Translations under genes and position numbers: made by a program | Notes under the pieces: generated by a model | Databases searched by the model: none | The model's input: only the letters and a program-made list of their open reading frames with translations | What the model was told of the DNA's origin: nothing | Shown here: piece after piece, positions 14,002-21,822 of the stretch | How the letters are laid out: every line of letters starts with the position of its first letter | How positions within the stretch are numbered: the first letter of the stretch is position 1 | Source: a virus | IMG/VR virus record: IMGVR_UViG_3300019776_000294 | Location: 1 to 46,775 of that record | DNA length: 46,775 bases | Direction: 5' to 3' (one strand)

Positions 14002-15270
14002 ATGTCTACCAATATCCCAGTCGGTTCCGCACTTGCGCGGAAGGTCTACTCGGTGGGTCTGTTCACCCGTGTGCAGCACTCCCCTGGTTTCATGAATCTG
14101 TTGGCCGGTGAGATGCCCAAAGAAGGCAGTTTCGCAGCCAAGACCAAGGGCCAAACCAGCCCCGATTACCCTATCGTCAAAGCCGGTGACTTGGCCAAAG
14201 GCGCTGGCGATACCGTGAGTATCGACCTGTTCAATATCTTGCAAGGCAAGCCGGTGATGGGCGACACCCGCATTGAAGGCCGCATGATGCAGTTGACGTA
14301 CTCCAGCATGGATGTGCGCATTGACCAGGTTCGCGGAGGTGCTGATTCCGGTGGTCGCATGACCCAGAAGCGCACTGTGCACAACCTGCGCAACATCTCC
14401 ATGGCTGGCATTCAGGCTTGGATGCAGCGTTTGGAAGATCAAACCGCATTGGTGCATTTGGCCGGTGCACGTGGTGCCCAGTCCACGACCGATTGGGTGG
14501 TGCCTACCCAAGCAGATCCTGATTTCTCCAGCATCATGGTGAACTCGGTCAAAGCCCCCACCAAGAACCGCTACTTTGCCGCCAATGACGCCACTGGCCC
14601 CGATGACATCGGCACCAATGACGCGCTGACCCTGCAAGACGTGGACCGTATCGTGGCGCAGTTGCGTGAATCCCCAGTGGTCATGCAGTCCGTCAAGATC
14701 AAGGGCGATGACCGCGCATGGAATGACCCTTTGTGGGTGATGTTCGTGACAGAGCGCCAGTGGTTGTACCTGCAGTCCCGCACCAGTCAGACGACCTGGC
14801 GCCAAGCTGTGCAGTACGCCTTTGAGCGCAAGTCTGGCGGCGTGAAGCACCCTCTGTTCGACGCTTACGAGACGATCATGTGGAATGGCGTGCTCATCAA
14901 GCGCATGAACCGCTACGCCATCCGCTTCGGCGCTGGTGATTCGGTCATCAAGGACACGGGTGGTTCTGACGGCGGCACCTACACCGAAAGCACGGTTCAG
15001 ACCGCGCAACCGGTGGACCGCGCGATCATCGTGGGCGCACAGGCCATGGCCAAGGCTTACGGCAAGTCGGCATCTGACTACTTCTACGACTGGTCGGAGA
15101 AGGAAGTTGACCACGGCAACAGCATTGAGACTGTGGCCGCTGCGATGACTGGTTCTGCCAAGATCCGCTTCAAGATCGACGGTGCTGATACTGACTTCGG
15201 CGTGGCCGTGGTTGACAGCTACGCACCGGACCCTGCATCTGCAGCCGGTCGCACTTTGCTGGGTTCCTGA
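14002..15270 (+). CDS. Major capsid protein (N4-gp56 / DUF4043 family)
   Basis: 422 aa, ATG 14002 after a GAGG ribosome site. Family hallmarks are visible: an N-terminal SALARKVYSVGLF-like arm, the GDTVSIDLFNILQGKPVMGD strand region, the RIEGRMMQLTYSSMDVRIDQVRGG segment and the WMQRLEDQTALVHLAGARG helix. It should adopt the HK97 fold of the phage capsid families. No protease gene lies beside it and there is no long N-terminal delta domain, so it is probably not processed. It is followed by an operator-like palindrome, a hairpin and the decoration-protein gene, so it is part of a short, separately controlled unit. Confidence 0.9.
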   Translation: MSTNIPVGSALARKVYSVGLFTRVQHSPGFMNLLAGEMPKEGSFAAKTKGQTSPDYPIVKAGDLAKGAGDTVSIDLFNILQGKPVMGDTRIEGRMMQLTYSSMDVRIDQVRGGADSGGRMTQKRTVHNLRNISMAGIQAWMQRLEDQTALVHLAGARGAQSTTDWVVPTQADPDFSSIMVNSVKAPTKNRYFAANDATGPDDIGTNDALTLQDVDRIVAQLRESPVVMQSVKIKGDDRAWNDPLWVMFVTERQWLYLQSRTSQTTWRQAVQYAFERKSGGVKHPLFDAYETIMWNGVLIKRMNRYAIRFGAGDSVIKDTGGSDGGTYTESTVQTAQPVDRAIIVGAQAMAKAYGKSASDYFYDWSEKEVDHGNSIETVAAAMTGSAKIRFKIDGADTDFGVAVVDSYAPDPASAAGRTLLGS

Positions 15271-15285
15271 TCGAGTTTTACTCAA
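15271..15285. promoter_or_regulatory. Operator-like palindrome, copy F
   Basis: TCGAGTTTTACTCAA, one mismatch to TTGAG-N5-CTCAA, placed directly after the capsid stop codon. It shares with copy E a following ACCTGAAAG word (15291-15299 here; 12890-12898 at copy E). Confidence 0.5.
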
Positions 15286-15304
15286 TCTTGACCTGAAAGT
15301 TAAC

Positions 15305-15319
15305 GGGGGCTTGTCCCCC
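15305..15319 (+). other. GC hairpin between capsid and decoration genes
   Basis: GGGGG-CTTGT-CCCCC, followed by TAACC rather than a T run. It could slow transcription or protect the 3' end of the capsid message. It is not a full rho-independent terminator. Confidence 0.5.
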
Positions 15320-15337
15320 TAACCTGGAGATTCCCAA

Positions 15338-15745
15338 ATGGCAACGATCAATGCCCCCTCCCTGCAAGACACCGTGTACAGCGGTGATTGCCCCCTGGCC
15401 AACGCGCACGGTTACGTGACGCTGGCTGCTGCCGCCATCGCTGACAAGGTGCGCTTGAACAAGGTTTACGCAGGCACCAAGGTGTATGGCGTGAAGATGG
15501 TCAACGCAGCACTCGGCGCAAGCACCACGGTGTCTGTCGGCTTTGAGTACGTCAATGGTGAAGCTGGTGGTTCTGCTACCGCTTTCATTCCAGCGACCTC
15601 CACCGCCTCCGCTGTCGTGACCCGTGAAGGCGCTGTTGCACCTGTCACGCTGGCCTATGACGCCTACATCATCGCCACGGTCGGTGGCGCTGCGGCAACC
15701 GGCCAGTTGGACACGGTTGTGACCTACGAATTCAAGGGCAAGTAA
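15338..15745 (+). CDS. Small capsid-associated (decoration/head fibre-type) protein
   Basis: 135 aa, ATG 15338 with TGGAG ribosome site. It is all-beta by composition and rich in Ala, Val, Thr and Gly, with an unstructured start (MATINAPSLQDTVYSGDC) and a strong beta pattern (LNKVYAGTKVYGVKMVN, TTVSVGFEYVNGE). Small beta proteins placed directly after an HK97-type capsid gene are usually decoration or cement proteins bound to the capsid surface. A terminator follows, so scaffold, capsid and this protein make one unit. The identity is inferred from position and composition. Confidence 0.65.
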   Translation: MATINAPSLQDTVYSGDCPLANAHGYVTLAAAAIADKVRLNKVYAGTKVYGVKMVNAALGASTTVSVGFEYVNGEAGGSATAFIPATSTASAVVTREGAVAPVTLAYDAYIIATVGGAAATGQLDTVVTYEFKGK

Positions 15746-15768
15746 TTGACCTTGGCGTAGCCAGTGAG

Positions 15769-15796
15769 AGGGCGACTCGATGGGTCGCCCTTTTTT
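15769..15796 (+). terminator. Rho-independent terminator
   Basis: Stem GGGCGAC (15770-15776) / GTCGCCC (15784-15790), 7-base loop, then six T (15791-15796). It closes the scaffold-capsid-decoration unit. Confidence 0.85.
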
Positions 15797-15815
15797 GTTT
15801 CAAAAGGAGATTTGA

Positions 15816-16226
15816 ATGTCGAAACTCATCAAGATCATCTACGTGGGCAAAAAGCCTTTTGCGTATGACAACGTGGCCGGGTCTGGCAAGTGTTGGAACG
15901 GCAATGGTGACGTGCACGAAGTGACCGACAACCAGGCCAAGCAGTTGCTGAAATACACAGATCAGTGGGAACTCGTTGACGCTGCCGACCAGGCGGCTGT
16001 GGACAAGCCCACCACGGTTGAAGTGGTTGGCGAGGATGGCGAGGACGTGACCATTCGCACCGATGGTCTGGGCAAAGCCTTGGAAAAGATGAGCAAGGCC
16101 GAGTTGCTGGCATTTGGCAAGGCCAAGTTTGGCAAGGACATGGACATGGCCAAGTCGAAAAAAGCACTGATTGATGCCATCGAAGAATTTGAGCGCGACC
16201 TAGAGCCTGTGGGCAAGGTGGGCTGA
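15816..16226 (+). CDS. Phage protein with C-terminal HeH/LEM-like helix pair
   Basis: 136 aa, ATG 15816 with a strong AAAAGGAG ribosome site 6 bases upstream. The N-terminal half is a beta-rich domain (SKLIKIIYVGKKPF...) with an internal segment NQAKQLLKYTDQWELV, a form common in small head-completion proteins. Residues 85-130 (KMSKAELLAFGKAKFG, then SKKALIDAIEEFE) look like the HeH/LEM/SAP-like helix-extended-helix fold, which binds nucleic acid. It lies between the capsid unit and the head-tail adaptors, so a head-associated role is likely. Function not known. Confidence 0.6.
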   Translation: MSKLIKIIYVGKKPFAYDNVAGSGKCWNGNGDVHEVTDNQAKQLLKYTDQWELVDAADQAAVDKPTTVEVVGEDGEDVTIRTDGLGKALEKMSKAELLAFGKAKFGKDMDMAKSKKALIDAIEEFERDLEPVGKVG

Positions 16227-16253
16227 GTCGAATTGCAGGGTGCGTTTGATACT
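16227..16253 (+). promoter_or_regulatory. Bipartite promoter motif before head-tail adaptor genes
   Basis: GTCGAATTG (16227-16235), 12 bases, GATACT (16248-16253). It starts inside the stop region of the gene ending at 16226 and its hexamer ends 29 bases before the GTG start at 16282. Confidence 0.6.
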
Positions 16254-16281
16254 CGCAGCACTGCAAAACTGAGGCCGTTCC

Positions 16282-16920
16282 GTGGCGACCACCAAGTATT
16301 CCGACCTGATTGATGATGTGCTGCCAAGTCTGGCCGCAGATCCATCTGACCCGGTGACGGAGCACGCCATCAAGCGTGCCGTCATCGAGTTTTGCGCTGG
16401 GTCTTGGGTGTGGCATCACCTGCCAGACCCTATTGATGTCGAGGTGAGTGAATCCACGTACGACCTGGAAATGCCAACGGGCACCGACATCTCTACAGTG
16501 ATGAGCGCATCCCTGAACGGGGTTCCGCTTGATCCCAAGTCGATCCTGTGGCTGGATTCCAATATCCCCCGCTGGAAGCAGCAAGTTGCCACGCCCAAGT
16601 ATTTCACGCAGGTGGATACCGAGCAGATCATCTTGGCGCCTGTGCCCGAGGTTACATCAGCACAGGGTCTGACCATGACGCTGGCCTTGCAACCCAGCCA
16701 AAGCTCTACCAACTTCCCGCGGTGGATTTACAGCCAGTACAGCTATGCGCTGGCCGATGGTGCCATGGCGTACTTGATGCTGATGCCGGGTAAACCCTGG
16801 ACCGACATCAAGAATGGTGCCGACCGTCGCTCTAGCTTTGATGCAGCGATTGCCAATGCACGGGCCAGTGCCGTCACTGCCTTGGGCCGCGCGCCACAAC
16901 GCACCACTTCACAACACTGA
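16282..16920 (+). CDS. Head-tail adaptor protein
   Basis: 212 aa with a GTG start at 16282, supported by the GAGG ribosome site and by the conserved beginning VATTKYSDLIDDVLPSL. The body has the pattern of podovirus adaptor proteins (helical N-terminus, LPDPIDVEVSESTYDLEMP strand region, late helical pair RRSSFDAAIANARASAVTALGR). These proteins attach under the portal as a dodecameric ring and accept the tail. It is the first of two consecutive adaptor-type genes driven by the promoter-like motif just upstream. Confidence 0.68.
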   Translation: MATTKYSDLIDDVLPSLAADPSDPVTEHAIKRAVIEFCAGSWVWHHLPDPIDVEVSESTYDLEMPTGTDISTVMSASLNGVPLDPKSILWLDSNIPRWKQQVATPKYFTQVDTEQIILAPVPEVTSAQGLTMTLALQPSQSSTNFPRWIYSQYSYALADGAMAYLMLMPGKPWTDIKNGADRRSSFDAAIANARASAVTALGRAPQRTTSQH

Positions 16921-16931
16921 CCGGAGCACGC

Positions 16932-17603
16932 ATGGGAACCATTGTTGCAAGTGTCGTGATTGAGAAAGTGCAGATTGTGTTGCAAGACGTGCTGGGCGTG
17001 CGCTGGCCGTCTGCTACTGAGTTGCTTGGCTGGCTCAATGATGCTCAGCGCGAGATCATGGTGTTCAAGCCGAACTCCAATCCCAAGACGCTGGCCGTGA
17101 AGCTGGCACCAGGCACGCGACAAAGCATTCCCAGCGATGGCGTGCAGTTGATGGATGTGGTGCGCAACATGGGCACCACGGGCACAGACCCAGGACGCGC
17201 CATCCGAATCGCCATGCGCGAGGTGTTGGACGCACAGATCCCCAACTGGCATGCCGCGCCAGCCGCATCTGTGGCCAAGCACTATATGTACACGGTCTTG
17301 GACCCCAAGAACTTCTATGTGTACCCACCACAGCCCGCAGTGAACCAGGGCTATGTGGAAATGACCTATGCCGCCATGCCTGCTGACGTGGGCTTGGGTG
17401 CAGCGATTTCTGTGGACGATATTTACCAAAACGTGATGGTGGATTACATCCTCTACCGCGCTTTGAGCAAGGACACGGAATACGCAGCGGACCCCCAACG
17501 GGCCATTGCGCACCAGACCGCTTACATCACCGCACTGACGGGAAAGATGAAGGTGGAGGCGGGTGTGAACCCGAATGTATCGGCCCCGGCCAACCCCAAT
17601 TGA
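16932..17603 (+). CDS. Head-tail connector (DUF6682-like)
   Basis: 223 aa, ATG 16932 with CCGGAG upstream. The recognisable pattern is an N-terminal helix (ATELLGWLNDAQREIMVFKP) followed by a conserved strand block (YVYPPQPAVNQGYVEMTYAAMP) and a C-terminal helical block with VMVDYILYRALSKDTEYA. This is the 'phage adaptor protein' DUF6682 family of tail-proximal connectors, which often occurs with DUF4043-type capsids. It probably forms the second ring between portal and tail hub. Confidence 0.75.
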   Translation: MGTIVASVVIEKVQIVLQDVLGVRWPSATELLGWLNDAQREIMVFKPNSNPKTLAVKLAPGTRQSIPSDGVQLMDVVRNMGTTGTDPGRAIRIAMREVLDAQIPNWHAAPAASVAKHYMYTVLDPKNFYVYPPQPAVNQGYVEMTYAAMPADVGLGAAISVDDIYQNVMVDYILYRALSKDTEYAADPQRAIAHQTAYITALTGKMKVEAGVNPNVSAPANPN

Positions 17604-17616
17604 AAGGAAATTCACC

Positions 17617-18006
17617 ATGCCAATGTCAACCTACATGCGCGGCAAGGTCGTCGACCACGCTTTTCGCAACGTCAACTGGACGCCACCCACCACCGTCTAC
17701 GTGGCACTGCACACGTCTGACCCCACCATTGCAGGCACGCCAGCAACGGAGGTATCTGGCGCATGGTACGCGCGTCAAGCAGCGACCTTTGCAGCACAGA
17801 CCACCGCAGGCCAGACCAGCAACAGCACGACCATCACTTTCCCGGCTGTCACAGGGTCTGGTCTGACGGTGACCCACTTCTCGTTGTGGGACGCTGCCAC
17901 GCTGGGCAACATGCTGGAATTCAGCGCACTGAGCGCCAGCAAGACCTACAGCATCAGTGACGTGCCATCCTGGTTGGCCGGTACTTTGGCGATCACCGCG
18001 ACATGA
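17617..18006 (+). CDS. Small structural protein, paralogue of the gene at 8341
   Basis: 129 aa, ATG 17617 after an AAAGGAA ribosome site. It shares with the 8341 protein the order of blocks VALHTSDP / WYARQAATF / VTHFSLWDAAT, and a C-terminal strand AGTLAITAT (compare AAGALSISAD). It belongs to the same small Gp80-like structural family. In this second cassette it is followed, as in the first, by beta-repeat proteins, so the two cassettes look partly duplicated. It overlaps the next gene by four bases. Confidence 0.7.
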   Translation: MPMSTYMRGKVVDHAFRNVNWTPPTTVYVALHTSDPTIAGTPATEVSGAWYARQAATFAAQTTAGQTSNSTTITFPAVTGSGLTVTHFSLWDAATLGNMLEFSALSASKTYSISDVPSWLAGTLAITAT

Positions 18007-18626
18007 ACGGTTTTGGGCTTAACGCTGCCGGTCTGAACGGCGCAGGAAATACCAACAGTTTTGTTGCGTTTCCTGCGTCTACAGCCACCTTCACGGTGGC
18101 CATGTCAGAGCGCGCGTTGAGCTTTTTACCGGCAACGGTCATGGGCCTGTCGGTGGACTCGTCTGGTGCTCTTATCAGCATCAGCCCGTTTGCACCGACC
18201 ACTGCCACGTTCAGCATCAACTCAAGTGGCACTCTTTACCGAGTTGCTCCCATGGGCAATCAGGCCATGGGCATTGATGTGGCCATGTCAGGCAACCCCA
18301 TCCTGACGGGCGGGCTTGGTGGCGAACTGACTGCCGATGTCGCACTGAGCGGGCAAATCAGGCGCATCACGTACTTCAATGAGGAAGTGCTGGGCGCGGA
18401 CGTGGCCATGAGTGGCGATCTGTTGGCATCAATTCGGTACATGGCCGGTGTTATGGATCTGGCGGTGGACCTGGATGGCCAGATCATGAGCTTCAGGCCC
18501 ATGGTGGGATCTATGTCGCTGGGCATTGACGTGGACGGATTGCTGTCAGTGAATGCCACAGCACCGGACCTGGAAGAAAACACGTGGTCGCACCCCTACC
18601 GCGAACTTGAAACGGTGTTCTCATGA
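18003..18626 (+). CDS. Protein made of about eight ~21-residue beta repeats
   Basis: 207 aa, ATG in an ATGA overlap. After about 28 residues the whole protein consists of repeats with the pattern V-A-M-S-G-x-L followed by about 14 residues: LSVDSSGALISI, FSINSSGTLYRV, IDVAMSGNPILT, ADVALSGQIRRI, ADVAMSGDLLAS, LAVDLDGQIMSF, IDVDGLLSV. Each should give a beta-hairpin, together a solenoid or stacked-beta rod. The same unit appears in shorter arrays in the proteins at 10571 and 11321. A fibrous virion part is likely. No family name is known to me. Confidence 0.6.
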   Translation: MNGFGLNAAGLNGAGNTNSFVAFPASTATFTVAMSERALSFLPATVMGLSVDSSGALISISPFAPTTATFSINSSGTLYRVAPMGNQAMGIDVAMSGNPILTGGLGGELTADVALSGQIRRITYFNEEVLGADVAMSGDLLASIRYMAGVMDLAVDLDGQIMSFRPMVGSMSLGIDVDGLLSVNATAPDLEENTWSHPYRELETVFS

Positions 18627-19147
18627 GCATGCTTGGCAAACTCAAAAAGCAGCCTTACGAGGTGAATGTACTGTCGATCACGTACAACGATAGCCTGACG
18701 CCATCGGATGAACTGGTGTCGGTGTTCACCTTTGTGGCCCCCAAGTCTGCCGCCAACTGGGACCAGGTTGTGCAATCTTCACCATACACCACGCTGGCCT
18801 CAGACGATGGCCGCATTCTGGTGGCCACGGCCAACGTGACGGGCTACGCGGGCGCGCTGGACGGGTACACGCTGTGCGTGTCCAACCAGTCGCAAAACGC
18901 TGTCATCACCGTTTGCGGTTTCACCGTGCAGGCCCGCGGCGCTGTGATTGTGCAGCGCAAGGCTGGTGCTTGGGTGAAAGTGGCCAGCACCAATTCAATC
19001 TTGGTCAATTCTGTGGGCGATCAGCGTGTGCGCACCTATGTGGCAGGCGGCGCAGATGGTGCGACCTACAAAGCCCAGGTGACGGTCACCACATCCGAGG
19101 GTTTGGTTTTACAGGGTGAATTCCTGATTTCAGTCAAAGAGGTGTAA
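18623..19147 (+). CDS. Beta-rich virion protein, unknown
   Basis: 174 aa, ATG 18623 in an ATGA overlap; a second ATG at 18629 is possible. Two beta domains can be guessed: residues 10-105 (AANWDQVVQSSPYTTLASDDGR) and a C-terminal one (VGDQRVRTYVAGGADGATYKAQVTVTTSEG) resembling the 'phage fiber-tail adaptor' type of small Ig-like strand set. The C-terminus ends in LQGEFLISVKEV. It is most likely a baseplate or tail-fibre adaptor, judged from position between beta-repeat and fibre genes. Confidence 0.5.
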   Translation: MSMLGKLKKQPYEVNVLSITYNDSLTPSDELVSVFTFVAPKSAANWDQVVQSSPYTTLASDDGRILVATANVTGYAGALDGYTLCVSNQSQNAVITVCGFTVQARGAVIVQRKAGAWVKVASTNSILVNSVGDQRVRTYVAGGADGATYKAQVTVTTSEGLVLQGEFLISVKEV

Positions 19148-19150
19148 CCC

Positions 19151-19846
19151 ATGCCCCAAATTTTCGCAAATAACGCAGACTCCACTCTGGCCGCACCGGT
19201 CAGTAGCGTGGCGCTCAGCATCCAAGTCGCAACCGGCGAGGGCGCCAAGTTCCCTACGCCCACTGGCGGCGATTACTTCCTGGCAACACTGTGCAAGGTT
19301 GTCTCAGGCGTGGAAACAACCATTGAGATCGTCAAGGTCACCGCGCGCTCCACTGACGTACTGACCATCGTGCGCGCCCAAGAGGGCACCACGGCGCAAA
19401 CCTACACCACTGGCGACCGCATCAGCTTGCGCATGACCGCGGCGTTTGTGAATCGCGTGGCTACCCTGGATGATGCTCAGACCCTGACTAAAAAGGCACT
19501 TAAAGACATTGGTTTGTCGTATTACGACAGCACCACGACCAATGCGCTCAATGTGACCAATGGCCCACACCAACGGTGGGCACCGGCCACGGGGGCGCAA
19601 ACCTTGAGCATTACCGGTTGGTCAGTATCGGGACAGCACAGCGAATTGTTGATTGAAGGCGTGAACCTGGGCGCGGCGACGATCACTTGGCCAACGATTC
19701 AATGGGTGAAGAAGGATGGCACGTTCACCACATCGGTGTCCACCTACCTGACTGACGCAAGCCGCACTCTGCAAGCCAGCGGCACCGACTTTGTGTTTCT
19801 GTGGACCAGGGACGGCGGCACCACGATTTACGGGAAGCTGCTATGA
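19151..19846 (+). CDS. Tail fibre/structural protein with 'RAQEGTTA' motif
   Basis: 231 aa, ATG 19151. The N-terminal 100 residues carry a well-known phage pattern: a strand-rich domain ending in LTIVRAQEGTTAQTYTTGDRISLRMTAAFVN. This occurs at the virion-proximal end of many tail-fibre and baseplate proteins. The C-terminal half is a separate beta domain (QTLSITGWSVSGQHSELLIEGVN, then IQWVKKDG) like a small collar or pectin-lyase-free spike cap. It probably connects the receptor-binding protein encoded next (ATGA overlap) to the tail. Confidence 0.7.
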   Translation: MPQIFANNADSTLAAPVSSVALSIQVATGEGAKFPTPTGGDYFLATLCKVVSGVETTIEIVKVTARSTDVLTIVRAQEGTTAQTYTTGDRISLRMTAAFVNRVATLDDAQTLTKKALKDIGLSYYDSTTTNALNVTNGPHQRWAPATGAQTLSITGWSVSGQHSELLIEGVNLGAATITWPTIQWVKKDGTFTTSVSTYLTDASRTLQASGTDFVFLWTRDGGTTIYGKLL

Positions 19847-21822
19847 GCTTGATGCTTCGGGCCGTGGCGACCCGCATGAATTCAATTGGTTACACCTATG
19901 CGGCTTTGAATGCCGCAGACAAAACCAACGTCAATCTTTCTGGTGGCAATCTGATTGCAACGATGACATCTAACGGTGCCGTCAGAGCCGACCACGGAAA
20001 GTTGACAGGCAAGTTCTATTTTGAAGGGACTTTAACAACCGCCGCTATTGTTGAGGGTATTGGTTGTGCTCCTTCTTATGCAACGCAGACCAATTTCCCT
20101 GGCATTGCAACTGTCGGATTTTCTTACAACACCAATGGGGGTCTTAATGACAACAATGGTGCAAACAGTGCGGTCTATGCCTCCTACACAACGGGTGCTG
20201 TAATTGGTGTTGCGGTTGACCTCGATGCAAAAACTGTCAAGTTTTACAAAAACAACACGCTGCAAGGTACCTTTACCTACACCGCACCATACGCTGGCAT
20301 GGCGATGTACCCGTCAGTTGGGGCAAACGGCGCCGGTGGTGTTTGGACTCTTAATTTTGGTGCCACTCCATTTACATACACCCCACCAGCAGGATATTCG
20401 GCCTGGGGTTATGTTTCTGGGACAGACGAATATCCCGCAGCGTCAAAATACTTGCTGCATTTTGATTCGGCATTGACCGCTGACGTAGGCTTACACGCAT
20501 TCACAAATACCGGTTCAGTGACCCTGGACACCACAAACAAAAAATACGGCGCTGGAAGCGCATTGTTTGCTGGGACGACTCAATCCATTACGACCCCATC
20601 GAACGCTGATCTGCACATGAGTTCGAGTGGTAGTCCAACAGACTTCACTGTTGAATGTTGGATCAAGGCCGGTACGGGCGGTGCTGGAAACCTCAGCATG
20701 ATTTGCGGAGCATGTGATTCTGGCGGCGGGACGGCATACCGAGGCGGGCCGCTGATGTGGTTGACTGCCTCTGGTTTTTTGGCTGGAGGTTTTCAAACCG
20801 GTGGGACTTTCTATAACGCGACAGGCACTGTAAACCTGCGCGATAACACTTGGCATCACGTTGCGGTATCAAGGTTTGGCACGATCATTCGCATTTATGT
20901 TGACGGCACCATTGCCGGAACAACAACAGGTGTGTCCGTTTCTGACAGCGCACCAACAGGCCAATATGCCATTGGTCAATTTGGTGAATTCCTTGGATAC
21001 CCCTGGTTTGGAAACATTGACGATTTCCGCATTACCAAAGGCGTTGGTCGTTACACCGGCAATTTCACACCGCCATCGCAGGCACTCCCTGACCCCTACC
21101 CATCTTTCCCTGGCGGATTAGCAAACGGCCTTGTGATGTGGTTGGATGGCAATGACGCAACCACTGTCACCAGTTCTGGCGGTGCTGTATCTGCTTGGGC
21201 CGATAAGAGCGGCAGTGGGCGAACTTTCACTCAATCCACTGGCGCCCGAAAGCCAACTGTGGATACCACTACATTTTCTGGGCTCAGTGCACTCAGTTTC
21301 AACACCGATAAAAACTTGGTGGCATCGTCCGCAATTACTTTGCCAGCGGCATGCACATTTTTCATGGTCACGTATGAACCGGCTGGGGGTGTTTCGGCAT
21401 CTACGGCATTGGTAAATAACGCCAGCAGTATTCAATCTGGAACAGATTTTTTAGGTTTTTATGCTGCCGGTGGACAGTTCTTTTTGCAAGCAACAAGTTA
21501 TCAAAGCGCCGGTTCAGTTATCCGGTATGCAGATTCAAGCGGCGCGGGTGGCATCAGTTCAGTAAAAGCACAGGCCACATTTTTAGCTGATGGAATAGCA
21601 GCCAATTTCAAAATCCGAAGAAATGGGTCTAACTTAACGATTGCATCTTCATCACCCGGCGTCACTACCGGTTTTAGCTTGAATCAAATTGGTGAAACAG
21701 CAGGCGCTCTATATACGTCAAGCGGCGTCATTGCGGAAATCGTCGCCTACAACCGCACCCTCACGGCGACCGAATACGCAGCCGTTGAGTCCTATCTCAA
21801 AACCAAATGGGGCACACCATGA
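19843..21822 (+). CDS. Receptor-binding tail fibre with three lectin-like domains
   Basis: 659 aa from ATG 19843 (ATGA overlap). Three jelly-roll modules follow each other. Residues about 45-185 are a SPRY/B30.2-like domain (GKFYFEG, VGVAVDLDAKTVKFYKN). Residues about 200-418 are a LamG/concanavalin-like domain (FTVECWIKAG, NTWHHVAVSRFG, GNIDDFRITKGVGRYTGNF). Residues about 426-659 are a second concanavalin-like domain (GLVMWLDGNDA, AWADKSGSGRTF, IAEIVAYNRTLTATEYAAVE). Such modules bind sugars or proteins, so this should recognise the host surface. Base composition is visibly more AT-rich than its neighbours and codon use differs, a sign of recent exchange. A tail-assembly chaperone gene follows directly. 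Confidence 0.82.
   Translation: MSLMLRAVATRMNSIGYTYAALNAADKTNVNLSGGNLIATMTSNGAVRADHGKLTGKFYFEGTLTTAAIVEGIGCAPSYATQTNFPGIATVGFSYNTNGGLNDNNGANSAVYASYTTGAVIGVAVDLDAKTVKFYKNNTLQGTFTYTAPYAGMAMYPSVGANGAGGVWTLNFGATPFTYTPPAGYSAWGYVSGTDEYPAASKYLLHFDSALTADVGLHAFTNTGSVTLDTTNKKYGAGSALFAGTTQSITTPSNADLHMSSSGSPTDFTVECWIKAGTGGAGNLSMICGACDSGGGTAYRGGPLMWLTASGFLAGGFQTGGTFYNATGTVNLRDNTWHHVAVSRFGTIIRIYVDGTIAGTTTGVSVSDSAPTGQYAIGQFGEFLGYPWFGNIDDFRITKGVGRYTGNFTPPSQALPDPYPSFPGGLANGLVMWLDGNDATTVTSSGGAVSAWADKSGSGRTFTQSTGARKPTVDTTTFSGLSALSFNTDKNLVASSAITLPAACTFFMVTYEPAGGVSASTALVNNASSIQSGTDFLGFYAAGGQFFLQATSYQSAGSVIRYADSSGAGGISSVKAQATFLADGIAANFKIRRNGSNLTIASSSPGVTTGFSLNQIGETAGALYTSSGVIAEIVAYNRTLTATEYAAVESYLKTKWGTP

Noticed and set aside
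13798-15285. 495-aa open frame antisense to the capsid gene
   Set aside because: Its translation is His/Arg/Leu-rich without domains, and it mirrors the third-position GC bias of the real capsid gene on the other strand.
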